A stretch of 64,000 nt of DNA. It comes from Closterium sp. Naga37s-1. Taxonomy: Eukaryota > Streptophyta > Zygnematophyceae > Desmidiales > Closteriaceae. Below the pieces are notes generated by a model that saw nothing but the letters and a program-made list of their open reading frames with translations, was not told the DNA's origin and did not search any database. Location: contig CANJKZ010000532.1 of NCBI GenBank assembly GCA_947471745.1, positions 258,001 to 322,000 on the forward strand. Direction: 5' to 3'. Shown here in pieces: positions 31,191-42,448 of this stretch (within the stretch, counting starts at the first letter, position 1; each line of letters begins with the position of its first letter). Position numbers and translations under genes: made by a program.

Positions 31191-34100
31191 GTACAGTACT
31201 TACTGAAAAAAAAATCCATTTATAATAAGCAAGCATTCACACATTTTTTTACATGTATATTTCGCACAATGTAGGTACATAGTGCACAACGGCATCTATT
31301 CTCGTTCCGCACTCAACCATGCTTGCCACATGGCACACCTCCACTCCCCAACCAGACCCCTCTTCCCTCCTCTTCCCTCCGTGCAATGCATTGGAAGGGC
31401 ATGGCAGGTGAGGCAGCCATGCTTGCCGCATGGCACACCTCCACTCCCCCGACCCCACTTCCCTCCTCTTCCCTCCCACACTGTCTTCCTTGCCTTCCAT
31501 CGTGCTCCACTGCCCTCCACATGCTGTCCGCCGGGATATGGCATGATATCAAACCATGCTGTGTCACCAAACTGAAACAAGCCACACTAAAACAAATCAC
31601 ACCATGCCATTCAATGGCACACCCCAGTATGTCACGCAGTAAAAAGCCCCACTGATACAAGCCATACTGAAACAAGCCACACTAAAACAAGCCACACTGA
31701 ATCATACCACTGTGCATCCAACCGCACTGCATCATGCCACACTGCATCACACCAAACCGTATGATAACACACTGTATCACACCACCTGTGTCGTACAACA
31801 CTGTATGATGCCACACTGTATCATACCGTAGTATCAGACCCCACTGTATCATACCACACAGTAACATGCCACACAGTAACATGCCACACAGTAACATGCC
31901 ACACAGTAACATGCAACACAGTAACATGCCACACAGTAACATGCCACACAGTAACATGCCACAAGGGTTTTCAGCCCCAACTCTCCCACCCATGGGTTTC
32001 ACATTTCCCATGGACCACGCCGTGCCTCCCCGGGCCATTCTTTGCCAGTGCAGCTGCAGCCTCGCCCTGTCCCATCCTTCCCCTGTTCCCCGTGCCTCTT
32101 CCCATTCCTCAACAATCAACTCCCAATCTGACCTGCATCACCTCCTCTTCTCGCCATCACCTCCCTCCCCCCCAACCCACTTGCTTCGCATGCTCGCAGG
32201 AGCCGACCGGTGGTGCAATGTGCAGGGCCCTTTCAGCGAGAACCGCACTGCACCGTTTTGGAAGCAGCCATCCGCGCCAAGTTGGGAGCCCTGCCTCTCA
32301 GGCGTCTTCCTCCTCTCTCGTCTCTCACGCCCTGCATCGCCCCCCACATCCCCTGCAGCACCGCTTCCTCGCTCTGTGCTCTGTCTGTGCTCTCAGAGCG
32401 CCATCGTCTCTGCCCAATCCCCTCCCTTTCACCCCTCTCCCTCCCCCCACCCCCCCTCCTTCCCAGACGTCGTACTTGGGCGTGTGTGGCGACGTGGCGA
32501 TCGCTGTCAACACAAGGGCTCTGCACGGCGCTGCAGTGGCGGGGGTGTGCCGCCATCACCACGGCCGGCATCTACCCGGGCTTCAGCAACTGTGCGTGCA
32601 GTCAGGGGAGAGGGGAGGGGAACAGATGGGCGCCAAATGGGATGTTGGGGAATAAAACAGCAGGGGCAGAGTGGGGAGAGTAACGATGAACATTGGAGGA
32701 GAAGGGGGAGCTGACATGGGAAGTTGTGGGGACATGGAACACAGCTTGACTGCTTCCTGCTGCCATGCTACCATGTTTTTCGCCTGATCCGTCCCACCCA
32801 AGGCGTGTGGGGCATGACAGCACGAGCAGCGCGCCATGGTGTGCTCTCCTCTCCTGTGTTCTCCTCCCTGCACTGATGGCAGCGGAGCTGGTGCGGCTCG
32901 CGGGGAGGGGACACGCATGGAGGAGCAACAAGGGCAGCAGCAGGTCGCTCTCGGCCTTCGACCAAAGAGCCTGCGGTGCCACCACTCTCTCACTCACCCT
33001 CTCACTCACTCACTCGCCCATTCACTCACGCACTCACTCACTGACTCGCCTGCACCCACCAAGTGCCAACTTCACCATGTATTGCTCGAATCTCTACACC
33101 TGTCTCCCCTCCTGCACTGCCGCATTCCCTTCAGCCACTCTCCTCCTCCATGCACTGCCCTTTTCTTCTCATCCGCCCCAGTACTCTCCCCCCCCCCCTC
33201 CCACACACACAGACACACCTACATCCCCCACTCGCACACCAGCTTCTCGTATTTCATGGCGGGACCCGGGAGGGGCACGGGAGGGGCGGGTCCCACCATC
33301 CTGGCCACCAGCCTGCTGCTGCTCGGCAAGCCTGCCACGGCCTTCAAGGATTGTGGGGGGGGGGAGATGGGGATGAGTGGCAAGTGAAAAGGGGATGAGA
33401 GACCCCCGCAGATAGCAAGAGATGCCCCGTAGTGTATTTTTGCAGCATGAAACAAGGGGGCACAATCAAACAGTCAAGAACAATCAAGCACATGGTTAGC
33501 ACAAACTTATGACAACAACATTACACGCCGTTCTGCCCGTTCTTGTCAACACGCATAGTTTCCATCAAGTTATGGTGCTGCAAAGAAGCCCACTCATACG
33601 AGCCGATCAAGACAGAGAATGGACAAAGAAAACCCACACAACACAACACTACCACTTCCACGAATTACCCACGATACACGAAGGAGGGGGACTGACTGGA
33701 CCGCGGTGCGGCATTGTACAGAATGGCAAAGAGCTCATCATGTATTCCGGATGGAACTGCCATGGGAGAGAAACGGATTCCAACGTGTACAGCAAGTGGT
33801 TCAGGTGCTTTGTAGGAAATGGAAGGGAGGGAGTGGGGGTTGGGGAACGAGAGAGGTGGGGAAAGGAGGTAATGGTTTGTACACCAGCCAGCAAAGGAGA
33901 GATCCATGGAAGCTGGTGGGAGCGAGTGAAGGATAGTGTAGGAAGGAGGAGGTGAAGAGGGACGGTGGGGAGTTTATGGGAGAGAGGCAAATGAGGGAAA
34001 ATGGGAGGGAGCAAGGGACTCGATTTGGTACTGAGAAAAGTAGAGAATGGAGGAGGGAGGGAGGGAAGAAAAAAATGAGTACGGCGCGCACGTGTGGCAT

Positions 34101-34657
34101 TGCGTTTACAGTAACGTTGACAATATGAATGCACCGGGCACCTTGTGAGGCGCGGCACCTCAACAGTGCGCCAGCAGGGCATTCACCAGTTGCCCCACAG
34201 CCACCAGGCACCAGTGCCTCTGCCATGCCCCCTGCAGCCCTGCACACCCATACGTAAAAGTCAACTCGTAGAATAGTTTTTGCATCCTGTGGTATTCCCG
34301 ATTTTCCAACTTAAGTTGCAGCACGTCTGTCAAACATGAGTGTTTCAACTATTTACCAGAGCAGTCCAAGCTCCTACTACCATTCATCATGGTGTCTTCA
34401 ACCCGGTTTTGTACGCAAAACTCACTCTCCCTCCCGTGATACATCCCTCCCATCGCCATTCCTTTTGTAAAAAGAGTTTTGACATAACCACACGCAAAAA
34501 AAGAGACACCACCTTCCTAAACATTTCCTACCCCTTTCTTGACATATCTCCCTCTCTCTTCTACCCCTTCCACGGGCCCTAACCTATCTCCCTCTCCCCT
34601 CCATCCTAGGCTCCTACTCTCCACACCTCTCCTGTCCCATGGTGACTCCATACCCCC
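31191..34657. other. spacer between hAT A and the LRR gene
   Basis: No gene can be supported. It contains degenerate acactgtatcatacc-type repeats (about 31640-31850), a 15-bp array (31855-31959), pyrimidine-rich and ctcactcact-type simple sequence (about 32985-33050), and a few exon-like GC-rich blocks. Those blocks are about 32201-32320, 32466-32592 and 33241-33360; they carry possible splice signals but no recognised protein. 33960-34080 is purine-rich. Confidence 0.6.
31855..31959. repeat. 15-bp tandem repeat, seven copies
   Basis: Seven consecutive copies of cacacagtaacatgc, one with a single change (aacacag). Confidence 0.95.
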
Positions 34658-37081
34658 TCATTCCACATCCTCTTCATCCACCCTTTCCACACCATACCCC
34701 CTCCCATAAATCGTCGTGCCGTCTTGGGGAATCAGGGGGCAATCAGATATGTAGCACTCCTGCAGCATCGCCATATTTTTTATGAAGGGTGGCAGCCGAG
34801 CCAGCTGCTTACAACTCTCCAATACCAGCTCCCTCAGTCGTGTCAAGTCCTGTAGAGAATCGGGGAGGCTGCAGAGATTCGGGAGATTAGCTAAACTTAG
34901 AAATCGGAGCGAAAATAGTTTCCCAAAGTTATGCAGTAAAGAAGATGCATCCAAGCCGTTGTCAAGTGTGCAATACCGTAGACCGGGCATATTGGGAAAA
35001 GATTCAGGAAGTTCGGATATTTTTGGACAATCATGGATCTCGAACTCCTGGAGCTTCTTCAACTGCCCAAACGACGTAGGTAGCTGACACAAACTGGGTA
35101 GTGAACCCAGCGAGAGACTAGTAAGCCTGGAAAGTGCACACACTGCTTCCGGCAGTGCTTTGAGCCCCTTCGCACGACAGATGGACAAATCTCTCAAGTT
35201 TGACATCTGAGAGATGGAGGCCGGAAGTGCACGCAGTGCAGGAATATACAGCTTCAGCGTTTCCAATGAAGAGATGCACACCAGGGAAGAATCAAGCACT
35301 TCAGAAGCAACACCCTTGATCGTCAGGCTCTGCAGCGACGGAAGCACTTCCTCTTCAACACTCTCCACATTGCTGCTGCTGCAGTTGCTCCTCCCCCCAA
35401 CCAAGGTATCCACAGCGCTGCTTCCGCCAAGGGACTTGCAATTGATTTCCAGCTCCCGCAGTCGAGGCAGCTTCAACAGAGACCGAGGGATTGATTCCAA
35501 GCTGTGTAATTTTGAAAGCTGGAGCTTCTCCAGCATTTCCAGCTGCCCGATCTCCTCTGGCAACGCTCTCAGCTTACGGCAGGAGTCCACCGTCAGGCTG
35601 GTGAGGGAGAGAGCTAATCGAGAGAGTGAGGAAGGGAGGGAAGTGAGATTTGGGATGTCGTTTAAAGAGAGAGTCCTAAGGTGTGAAAAGTTGCCAAAGC
35701 CCTCTAAAAGGCAGCCTCTCAAGCACTGGGCACCATTCAACTCTATCGCTACGAGAGATGAGAGACGGAAGGAGGAAGGGAGGTGGGTGATAGGTATGCG
35801 ACTCAAAATCAGCTTCTGAAGGTGGTGAAGACCATCCCCCATCCCCTCTGGTAGAGCAGTTAACCTAGAGCAGTCGCTGATTTCCAATGTCTGAAGAGAA
35901 GACAGCAGTGTAAAGGAGTCAGGCAGGTGGCTGAGATGTGTTAGATTCGTCAAATGTAGAATTTCCAAACCAGTCAGTTGCCCGAAGTCCTCGGGCAGGG
36001 ACGAAAGACCTTCAGGATAATTGCCTTCCAAACTTTTCAGCTTGATACTCTTAAGCTTTGACAGCCGACCAATGCCATCTGGCAGATCCAAAACACTTGT
36101 CTGGCACAAGTCGAGCTCCGTGAGAGATGAAACATCAGGCAGGGACGCGGGCAGCCATGAGGAACTGTCCTCGCTCTCAATGGTAAGCAGTTGCAGCTGT
36201 GGGAGAAGTCCAACTGTCTCTGGAAGCTCCGTAATCCCCTCCACACGCCTCACCACTAGGCACTCCAATGCCGACAGCTTTCCAAAATTATCAGGCAGCG
36301 GCAAGAGGTCTTCAATATCCTCAAGCTGAAGCTTATTCAGTCGATTAAGTTGGGAGAGACCATCTGGTAACCGAAATGTCATGCACTCGCTGATGGACAG
36401 TTGCTGTAGATTGACAAGCCGCTGAATGGACGTCGGTAGAGAGCGGAGAGAGTTAACGACAAGCCCCAACGTCTTCAGCGAGACGAGGTTGCCAAAGTCT
36501 CGTGGCAAATCTTGTAAATCTCTAGCATGGAGCTCGAAGTCCTCAAGTAACTGCAACGAGGTGATGGCGTCGGGAAGATTCTGAATCTCATCAGCTGTGA
36601 GGAAGAGGCTCCTGAGTCGAGATAGTTTGCCGATGGAAGGTGGAATGCGCATACACGACGGACAATCTAGGTGCAGATCCTCTAGGTTGGTGGAACCCTC
36701 AAAAAAATCCGAGAGTCCGTTCTCAGAGAAATCTTTGCCGGGTCCGACAGACCCATCAGGATTGTCAATGCGAAGCTCAACCAGATCGGGATGCGCGCGG
36801 GCCAGGCCAGCAAGGAATTCGTCCGGGACGAAGCACAAACGCCCTTCCCCAACCAGCAGCTTCTTCAGCCTAGGGAAGGTCGCGAGCTGTTCAAGCAGCA
36901 GGCGATGACTCATGCAAGGGCGATCAGAGAGGTGAATGACGTCCTGCACGCGATAGGCCATGTCACGCCATTTCGTGCACACCAGTGCTTGCACGAACTG
37001 GTTCGGCTGAGCAGCCAAGTGCAGGATCTTGGCGAGCAAACCGTCATTTCGGAGGACTAGCTTTGCCGACTCGTCAGACAT
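34658..37081 (-). CDS. F-box-like leucine-rich repeat protein, 807 aa
   Basis: Single-exon gene. I chose the ATG at 37079-37081 (MSDESAKLVLRND). Residues about 10-50 look like an F-box (LAKILHLAAQPNQFVQALVC then TKWRDMAY). The remainder is roughly 25 leucine-rich repeats of about 23-24 residues in the plant style (LxxLPxxIxxLxxLxxLxI), such as LPTSIQRLVNLQQLSISEC and LPSSFRLSSLVAIELNG. No NB-ARC, kinase, signal peptide or membrane segment is seen. F-box/LRR proteins are usually substrate adaptors of SCF ubiquitin ligases, while the repeats also resemble those of plant immune receptors. The substrate cannot be guessed. The frame is intact and lies outside the transposon clusters. Confidence 0.88.
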   Translation of the reverse strand: MSDESAKLVLRNDGLLAKILHLAAQPNQFVQALVCTKWRDMAYRVQDVIHLSDRPCMSHRLLLEQLATFPRLKKLLVGEGRLCFVPDEFLAGLARAHPDLVELRIDNPDGSVGPGKDFSENGLSDFFEGSTNLEDLHLDCPSCMRIPPSIGKLSRLRSLFLTADEIQNLPDAITSLQLLEDFELHARDLQDLPRDFGNLVSLKTLGLVVNSLRSLPTSIQRLVNLQQLSISECMTFRLPDGLSQLNRLNKLQLEDIEDLLPLPDNFGKLSALECLVVRRVEGITELPETVGLLPQLQLLTIESEDSSSWLPASLPDVSSLTELDLCQTSVLDLPDGIGRLSKLKSIKLKSLEGNYPEGLSSLPEDFGQLTGLEILHLTNLTHLSHLPDSFTLLSSLQTLEISDCSRLTALPEGMGDGLHHLQKLILSRIPITHLPSSFRLSSLVAIELNGAQCLRGCLLEGFGNFSHLRTLSLNDIPNLTSLPSSLSRLALSLTSLTVDSCRKLRALPEEIGQLEMLEKLQLSKLHSLESIPRSLLKLPRLRELEINCKSLGGSSAVDTLVGGRSNCSSSNVESVEEEVLPSLQSLTIKGVASEVLDSSLVCISSLETLKLYIPALRALPASISQMSNLRDLSICRAKGLKALPEAVCALSRLTSLSLGSLPSLCQLPTSFGQLKKLQEFEIHDCPKISELPESFPNMPGLRYCTLDNGLDASSLLHNFGKLFSLRFLSLANLPNLCSLPDSLQDLTRLRELVLESCKQLARLPPFIKNMAMLQECYISDCPLIPQDGTTIYGRGYGVERVDEEDVE

Positions 37082-37740
37082 TGCGACGGATCTAGAGCGA
37101 CTGACACGCACGGGTGACGACTCTTCGAGCTTGTCGTGAAGACTAGATAAAACCGACGGGAACTACAAGCTTTTCTGCTAAGCGATCTGTCCTGGCATAC
37201 GAAACAGGGGGGAAGGAAGTACTACCCGAAGAGGCTGACGGATTGGCAGGGCGGAAGAGATCCACAGGCTATCGCGAAGGAGGCTTGGCGTGGTTGAGTG
37301 GCGTGTGCCTCAAGAAATGACGCGGAGGGGTGGAGGAAGGGGAAGCGCGAGGGGAGAGGTGTGAACCTTGAGAACTCAGAAAGGCGAACTGAAAGGTAGC
37401 TCTTTCGATGATGGAAGGGAGCTCTTGGATGACGGGGAAATTTGTGGTAACGCTGGGAGGGAGCTCGAATTCTCATCTCACATGGGATGTTTGGAATGGG
37501 AGATATGGGAGATTCCGAACATTGGGCGAATGCTGGCCGTCAGATCGAGTTGGTCTTGAATGTTTGGAGTTGGACTTCGGCTGGAGCATCCAAAATGAGA
37601 AGAGTGTAATCTCAGATCGCATCCATGCTACTGGCCTGCCTCGTATAAAATTAACTTTTTCTCGCTGCTTCATGCTACACGCACGCTCTGACGCCTGCCC
37701 TTGTTCGTTTCCGTGCATTTTGATTGATCCCAAGCTTTCC

Positions 37741-37855
37741 GTTCGATTTATCCTACGCTTCTCGTTCGATTTATCCTACGCTTCTCGTTCGATTTATCCT
37801 ACGCTTCTCGTTCGATTTATCCTACGCTTCTCGTTCGATTTATCCTACGCTTCCC
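37741..37855. repeat. 23-bp tandem repeat, five copies
   Basis: Five head-to-tail copies of gttcgatttatcctacgct plus tctc, the last with one change. Confidence 0.95.
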
Positions 37856-38568
37856 GTTCATTCTCGCTTCTGCGGATTTCTCCTTTTCCTGTTTTTCCCG
37901 TCTGCCCTGTCGTACTCCGTTTCTTTGCATCTTTCCGTCGCATTCATCGCTCCCTTCCCCTCGTTCCTCCCTATAGTCCGCATAGCATGTGCACAGGCAG
38001 CAGCGGAACGAACGGGAGCAACAGGAGCAAGCGCACGCAGCAAGCGTACGGGGGAGCACCTCCTTGCTGCTTCCTCCCTTGCCGCCTCCTCCCTTGCCGC
38101 CTCCTCTCTTGCCGCCGCCTCCCTTGCCCTCCTCTCCCTTGCCACACCCCCTCCCTTGCTGCAGGCGAGCAAGGAGGCGGGGACACGTGTGTGCGTGCGG
38201 GTACGTGGGGTGGACAGCTCACGTGTTGGACGGCCTTGGCGCGCCCAAGCTCCAAATGCTGCCTCTCGCGCCTCACAACCTCCCAATGGTGCGTGCCGCC
38301 CGTGACAAAGGGCGGCAGAGAGCAGGGGGAAAGGGGGGCGGGGGGGGTTACTTCAGGCGTGCTGAGAGGTCACGTTGGGGATTGGGGAGCTGCAGACAGT
38401 CGGGGGTGGGGGACGGAGGGCGGGTGGCGGAAGGGGGAGGGCGGAGGGAGGTTGCGGGGTGGAGCAGCAGCGGGCGAGGGTCACACTGTACCGCCGCTTG
38501 CTCTCGCGTGCTGCCCCCTTGTCTTCCCATGCACGCCATTCCATCCCATGCAACACACCCCTCCCCTC

Positions 38569-38650
38569 CCCTCCCCTCCCCTCCCCTCCCCTCCCCTCCC
38601 CTCCCCTCCCCTCCCCTCCCCTCCCCTCCCCTCCCCTCCCCTCCCCCCTC
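38569..38650. repeat. (ctccc)n microsatellite
   Basis: About 16 copies of the 5-bp unit ctccc, followed by degenerate C/T-rich sequence. Confidence 0.95.
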
Positions 38651-38695
38651 CCCTTCCCTCACCCTCCCTTCCCGCCTCCACTCCCCTTCCCTTCC

Positions 38696-38772
38696 CTGTT
38701 GTGCTCACCTGCTTGCTGTTGTGCTCACCTGCTTGCTGTTGTGCTCACCTGCTTGCGGTTGTGCTCACCTTT
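38696..38772. repeat. 20-bp tandem repeat, about four copies
   Basis: Unit gttgtgctcacctgcttgct, the last copy shortened. Confidence 0.9.
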
Positions 38773-39159
38773 GCTGTGTGCTCCCAGCGGATTATTGCTT
38801 GTGGCTGCTCTACTAACCCGGTTCCTCTCCCCTTCTCACCGTGCGCACCTCCTTTCCCTCCCGTCCGTGGCCTTCCCCCTTCTTCCCCCTGTTCTACCCC
38901 TCTCCTACCGCCGTACCGCCCGCTGCCCACCAGGCGGCTGGTGTGGCCGCCCTGTCAGTGGACGCGGCAGCAGAGTTATGGGCTCGCAGCGAATACGCAG
39001 AGTGAGGGCCTCGCAGCGGCCAGCACTGGAGTGCTCAGCGGCATCACGCTGCTCTTCTCCCCTCCTCTCCCTCCTCGCCTCCTCTCCTCCTCACCCCTGT
39101 TCCCCCCACTTGTGTCGCCTCCCATCTGTTCCCCCCCTCTCTGGAACCTCTGTCTCACA

Positions 39160-39480
39160 CCCACACAGATACAACACACGCGCACACACACCACACACTC
39201 ACACCACCGCACACATATACACACAGCTCACACAAACCACTCTCACACTACACACACGCACACCACATACAGCAGATGCTCACACACACACCACGCATGC
39301 TCACCACACACCATACACACAGCTCACACAAACCACTCACACTACACTCACCCACACCACACACACCAGATGCCCACACACACACCACGCATGCTCACCA
39401 CACACGCACACATACCTCACACAGACACACACACACACCATACACACACCCTAAACACTCACTCACACACCATAAACGCA
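39160..39480. repeat. CA-rich low-complexity tract
   Basis: Irregular cacacacc/acacaca sequence with larger near-duplicate blocks (cacacacaccacgcatgctc occurs twice, near 39280 and 39378). Confidence 0.85.
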
Positions 39481-40285
39481 CTCCAGATAGTTGGTGTGAG
39501 GAGCAACTGCCAGACAGTTTGCTGATAAGTGGAGGACACAGAAGCAAAGCCTCCAGTATTCTCCAATACGAAATGCATGCCCACAACAAAATCCCTTCGA
39601 GCGTTGGGCAGGGCCCGCTGCCTACTGATATTAATACGAGAGGAGTCGCTGTGTGAATAATAACGTATCGTACTGTATCGAAGGAGTTGGTTGAGGGGTG
39701 TTGGAATGCTGACAAGGCACGCCTTGGTCATGGGAGGAGCTTACGAAATTGGTTGTGGCGGATGGACGAAATCGGAAGAATGTTCCATTATTTATGTTTA
39801 GATGAGATACGACATTGATGAACGGGTGAAGCTCTGCAAACGACCATGGCACTTAACAAACAAGTTGTTAGAAGTGAGCTATCAAACATGGCACTTAACA
39901 AACAACTCATGAAATAGGATTGTCCTTATGAGTATCGTGCATTATATTTGACATTGTCATGGTGCCATAAATAGTTAACAACAGGGGCCTGCACTTTACC
40001 GTATTGTGAGTGGGGTATTGACACAGCATGCAACCCTTGAGCACCTACGGTAGTGCAAATGGGAGCCCAGCAGCCGCTGGTGGGGTGTGTGGCCGCCCTG
40101 CACCAGTAGTAAATTGATACCAGTTACCAGTACCATAATATTTTGGTTACTATGTTATGCTGCCAGTGCATGACAGCAGTCATGCCTTGCACCCACGCAC
40201 ACTCCCTCCGCACCGCCCCACCGCCATGCACACCTCCCTTAACACCACGTACGTGCCATGACTGCCCAGTGTCCAAGTGCTGCCA

Positions 40286-41740
40286 TCACAGCTCTTCTTT
40301 CACCGCCTGCTTGTCACATTCTCCGCCTTGCCCCGTGCTGCCTCCCAGCGTGTGAGTCTGTGCCGTGTCTGTGCGTCCTGCTCGGTGCGGCACCAGCTCG
40401 CGCCACATCTTGCGGGCAGCACGGGAGGATGGCTCTCGCATGCTGCGCGGAGGGCTCACCTCCATCGCCCTGCCGCCTCCCACTCCCCCTACGCCTGTCG
40501 GCTCCCCCACCCCACTCTGCTTCCCGCCTTCCTGCCCCCCGCCCTCCCTCTCTGCTCCGCCCTGCTCCGCTCCCTGCTGCATCATGCTTCCAGCACCGCC
40601 CTGCTCCTCCCTCATGGCCTCCGCTCTGCTTCCTTGCGTCTCGCCCTCTGCCATTCGCGACGCAACCGCGCCGTCCCCTCCTTCCCTTCTTAACCGTTCC
40701 ACAACTCCCACGTTCCCTCCCCATCCCACAAAACTGCCACCTGTAACCCCCCCAGCGGTTCCCACTTGCGCCTGCGCATGTGGTTCCGCTTTTCTCTTCG
40801 TTCCGCGCACCTCCTCGTCTCCCAGTTCGCCCCCTGCACCCGCGTTCAATCCTCGCCATACACGCCGTGTCTCTTTACCTGCGCCATGCCCCTCCATTCC
40901 GCCCTGACCCGCCCCCCCTGCATCACCGCCCCTCCCAGCCCCGCGCAGACTGCCTTCTGCTGCCTCCTGCCGCTGCCGCAACACTCTAGCGACCGCAGCG
41001 CGGGCAGCGGCGGAGCGTGGCCGGTGAATCATGGGGGGAAAGGGAGGCGCACCCAAAAGCGGGTCTGCTGGGGCCGGGGCGAAGGCGCCCGAGTCGGGCA
41101 GCTGCGCGGAGAATGTGACGCGGAGGGGCTCGCCTGGCGCGCGGGGGTGCGCGGTGAGGGTGGCGAAGCGGCGGGAGGAGGCAGGTGGCGGAGAAGAGGG
41201 CGCCAAGGGCGCGGGCTCTTGGTTCTCCCCCGTGCCCTCTGCCGCCGCGCGCTGCTGCGGTGCTCGCAGACGAGACGACACCGTCCAGTCGCCGTCGATC
41301 GCGCTGCCTTGCACGCCGCGCCGCTCACCCTCCTCCTCCTCCCACTCGTCGTAGTCGAAATCGTCGTCATCGTCATCGTCATCGTCATTGTCATCGTCAT
41401 CGTCATCCCCATCCTCATCATCATCTTCGTCATCGTCAATCTCCTCGTCATCATACTTGCCCTCCTCCTCCACCTCCGCCGCCACCTCCTCATCCCCACA
41501 GTCAACATATTGTCCATCTTCGCCCCTCTCCAATCCCCAAATATGTTCCTCCTCGTGAATATTTCTTTCTGCGCCCCCCGCCATGTCTTCCCTTTCCCTC
41601 TCCTCGCCCACGCTGCTCTCCTCCAGTTCCTCACCCGCATGCGGCCTCCCATGGCCCTCTGCTCCATCACCGGCTCGTCGCATTGACCATCTACTCGTCA
41701 CTCTCTCGTCTTCCGGCACCTCTTTCTTTGAATTACCCAT
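40286..41740 (-). CDS. hypothetical acidic, low-complexity protein, 484 aa
   Basis: Open frame from ATG 41738-41740 (MGNSKKEVPEDERVTS) to 40286. Residues about 60-145 are strongly acidic and include a run of Asp with DDDEDDDEDGDDDDDD. The middle is Ala/Pro-rich (PLRVTFSAQLPDSGAF, ARAAVARVLRQRQEAAE), and the C-terminal half is Gly/Glu-rich with a basic TKRKAEPHAQ patch that could be a nuclear signal. No domain is recognised. Long acidic tracts are common in nuclear chaperone-like proteins, but that is only a guess. GC-rich low-complexity DNA can keep a frame open by chance, so the C-terminal half is the weaker part. Confidence 0.55.
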   Translation of the reverse strand: MGNSKKEVPEDERVTSRWSMRRAGDGAEGHGRPHAGEELEESSVGEEREREDMAGGAERNIHEEEHIWGLERGEDGQYVDCGDEEVAAEVEEEGKYDDEEIDDDEDDDEDGDDDDDDNDDDDDDDDDFDYDEWEEEEGERRGVQGSAIDGDWTVSSRLRAPQQRAAAEGTGENQEPAPLAPSSPPPASSRRFATLTAHPRAPGEPLRVTFSAQLPDSGAFAPAPADPLLGAPPFPPMIHRPRSAAARAAVARVLRQRQEAAEGSLRGAGRGGDAGGAGQGGMEGHGAGKETRRVWRGLNAGAGGELGDEEVRGTKRKAEPHAQAQVGTAGGVTGGSFVGWGGNVGVVERLRREGGDGAVASRMAEGETQGSRAEAMREEQGGAGSMMQQGAEQGGAEREGGGQEGGKQSGVGEPTGVGGVGGGRAMEVSPPRSMREPSSRAARKMWRELVPHRAGRTDTAQTHTLGGSTGQGGECDKQAVKEEL

Positions 41741-42448
41741 CTGTACACGTGCACACCATGCGAAGCCCTATATCCTTATCTCGCTAACGCTTTACGGCAT
41801 AACTAAGCAGCTGGCGCCTAGAGAAAGGAAGATAACTTTTGCGAGGGAGAAAAAAAAACAGTGCCGATCGTTCCACAGTTTCTTAAGAAAGTAATGAGAC
41901 GGGCGCATAATCTCGGTCGCTACGAGTAGAGGAAAATGGTCGGGGAGGGGAGAGTGAAGGGGGAAGGGGGGGGAGAGATTCACGTAGCCATGTGAGCTCA
42001 TGGGTGGCGGACATTAGCGGCTTGAGGAATACAAGGAGCTGCATCTGAGGTAGCGAAGAGGCGGCATGGATTCCGAAGCGAGAGGGAAGCGAGGAGGAGG
42101 GGCGTTTTCCTCGCACCGCGCCAGCCAATCATTGATGCAACACAACGTCGCATTTGATCAACACAACGTCGCATTTGATCAACACAACAATTATCGGATC
42201 GCGTTCGCATGGCAATGTGACGACTTGGTCGAAACGCCCCTAGCCTCGCCAGATATATCCATCAGCACACTTCATACCCGGTAACCTCACTTTCGAGACT
42301 TGGCGCAAGCCAGGCGTTGATAAGTAGCTTCCAAATCTTCATTAGTTCATAGGTATAAACAATATAAGTGTAACCCTTCATACACTGTGACGGATGCATG
42401 CAACAGCATACTGTATAGAAAATCTGTTTTTGATTAATGCACGTAGTA
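41741..42448. other. intergenic spacer
   Basis: No gene seen. A direct repeat of about 24 bp (caacacaacgtcgcatttgat) occurs at about 42139-42185. The region lies between the 5' end of the acidic gene and the 3' end of the phosphatase gene. Confidence 0.6.

Larger units (their letters stand above)
37082..40285. other. repeat-rich spacer upstream of the LRR gene
   Basis: No gene can be supported. A long plus-strand open frame at 37408-39525 is produced by low-complexity sequence. Contents: five 23-bp repeats (37741-37855), a ctccc array (about 38569-38650), four 20-bp repeats (about 38696-38772) and CA-rich sequence (about 39160-39480). A near-duplicate atggcacttaacaaacaa occurs at about 39847 and 39889. 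The first 300 bp probably include the LRR promoter, but no motif stands out. Confidence 0.6.

Noticed and set aside
31296..31675. Short frames with Cys/His near 31300-31680
   Set aside because: They arise from degenerate repeated sequence (catgcttgccgcatggcacac-type duplicates) and have no domain.
37408..39525. 705-codon open frame on the plus strand
   Set aside because: It spans several unrelated tandem repeats (23-bp, ctccc, CA-rich). Its composition follows the repeats and there is no domain, so it is treated as a by-product of low stop-codon density.
40365..41686. Plus-strand frames opposite the acidic protein gene
   Set aside because: They are Pro/Ser/His-rich or Val/Ile-run mirrors of the minus-strand acidic frame. 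The minus frame has the better start and length.
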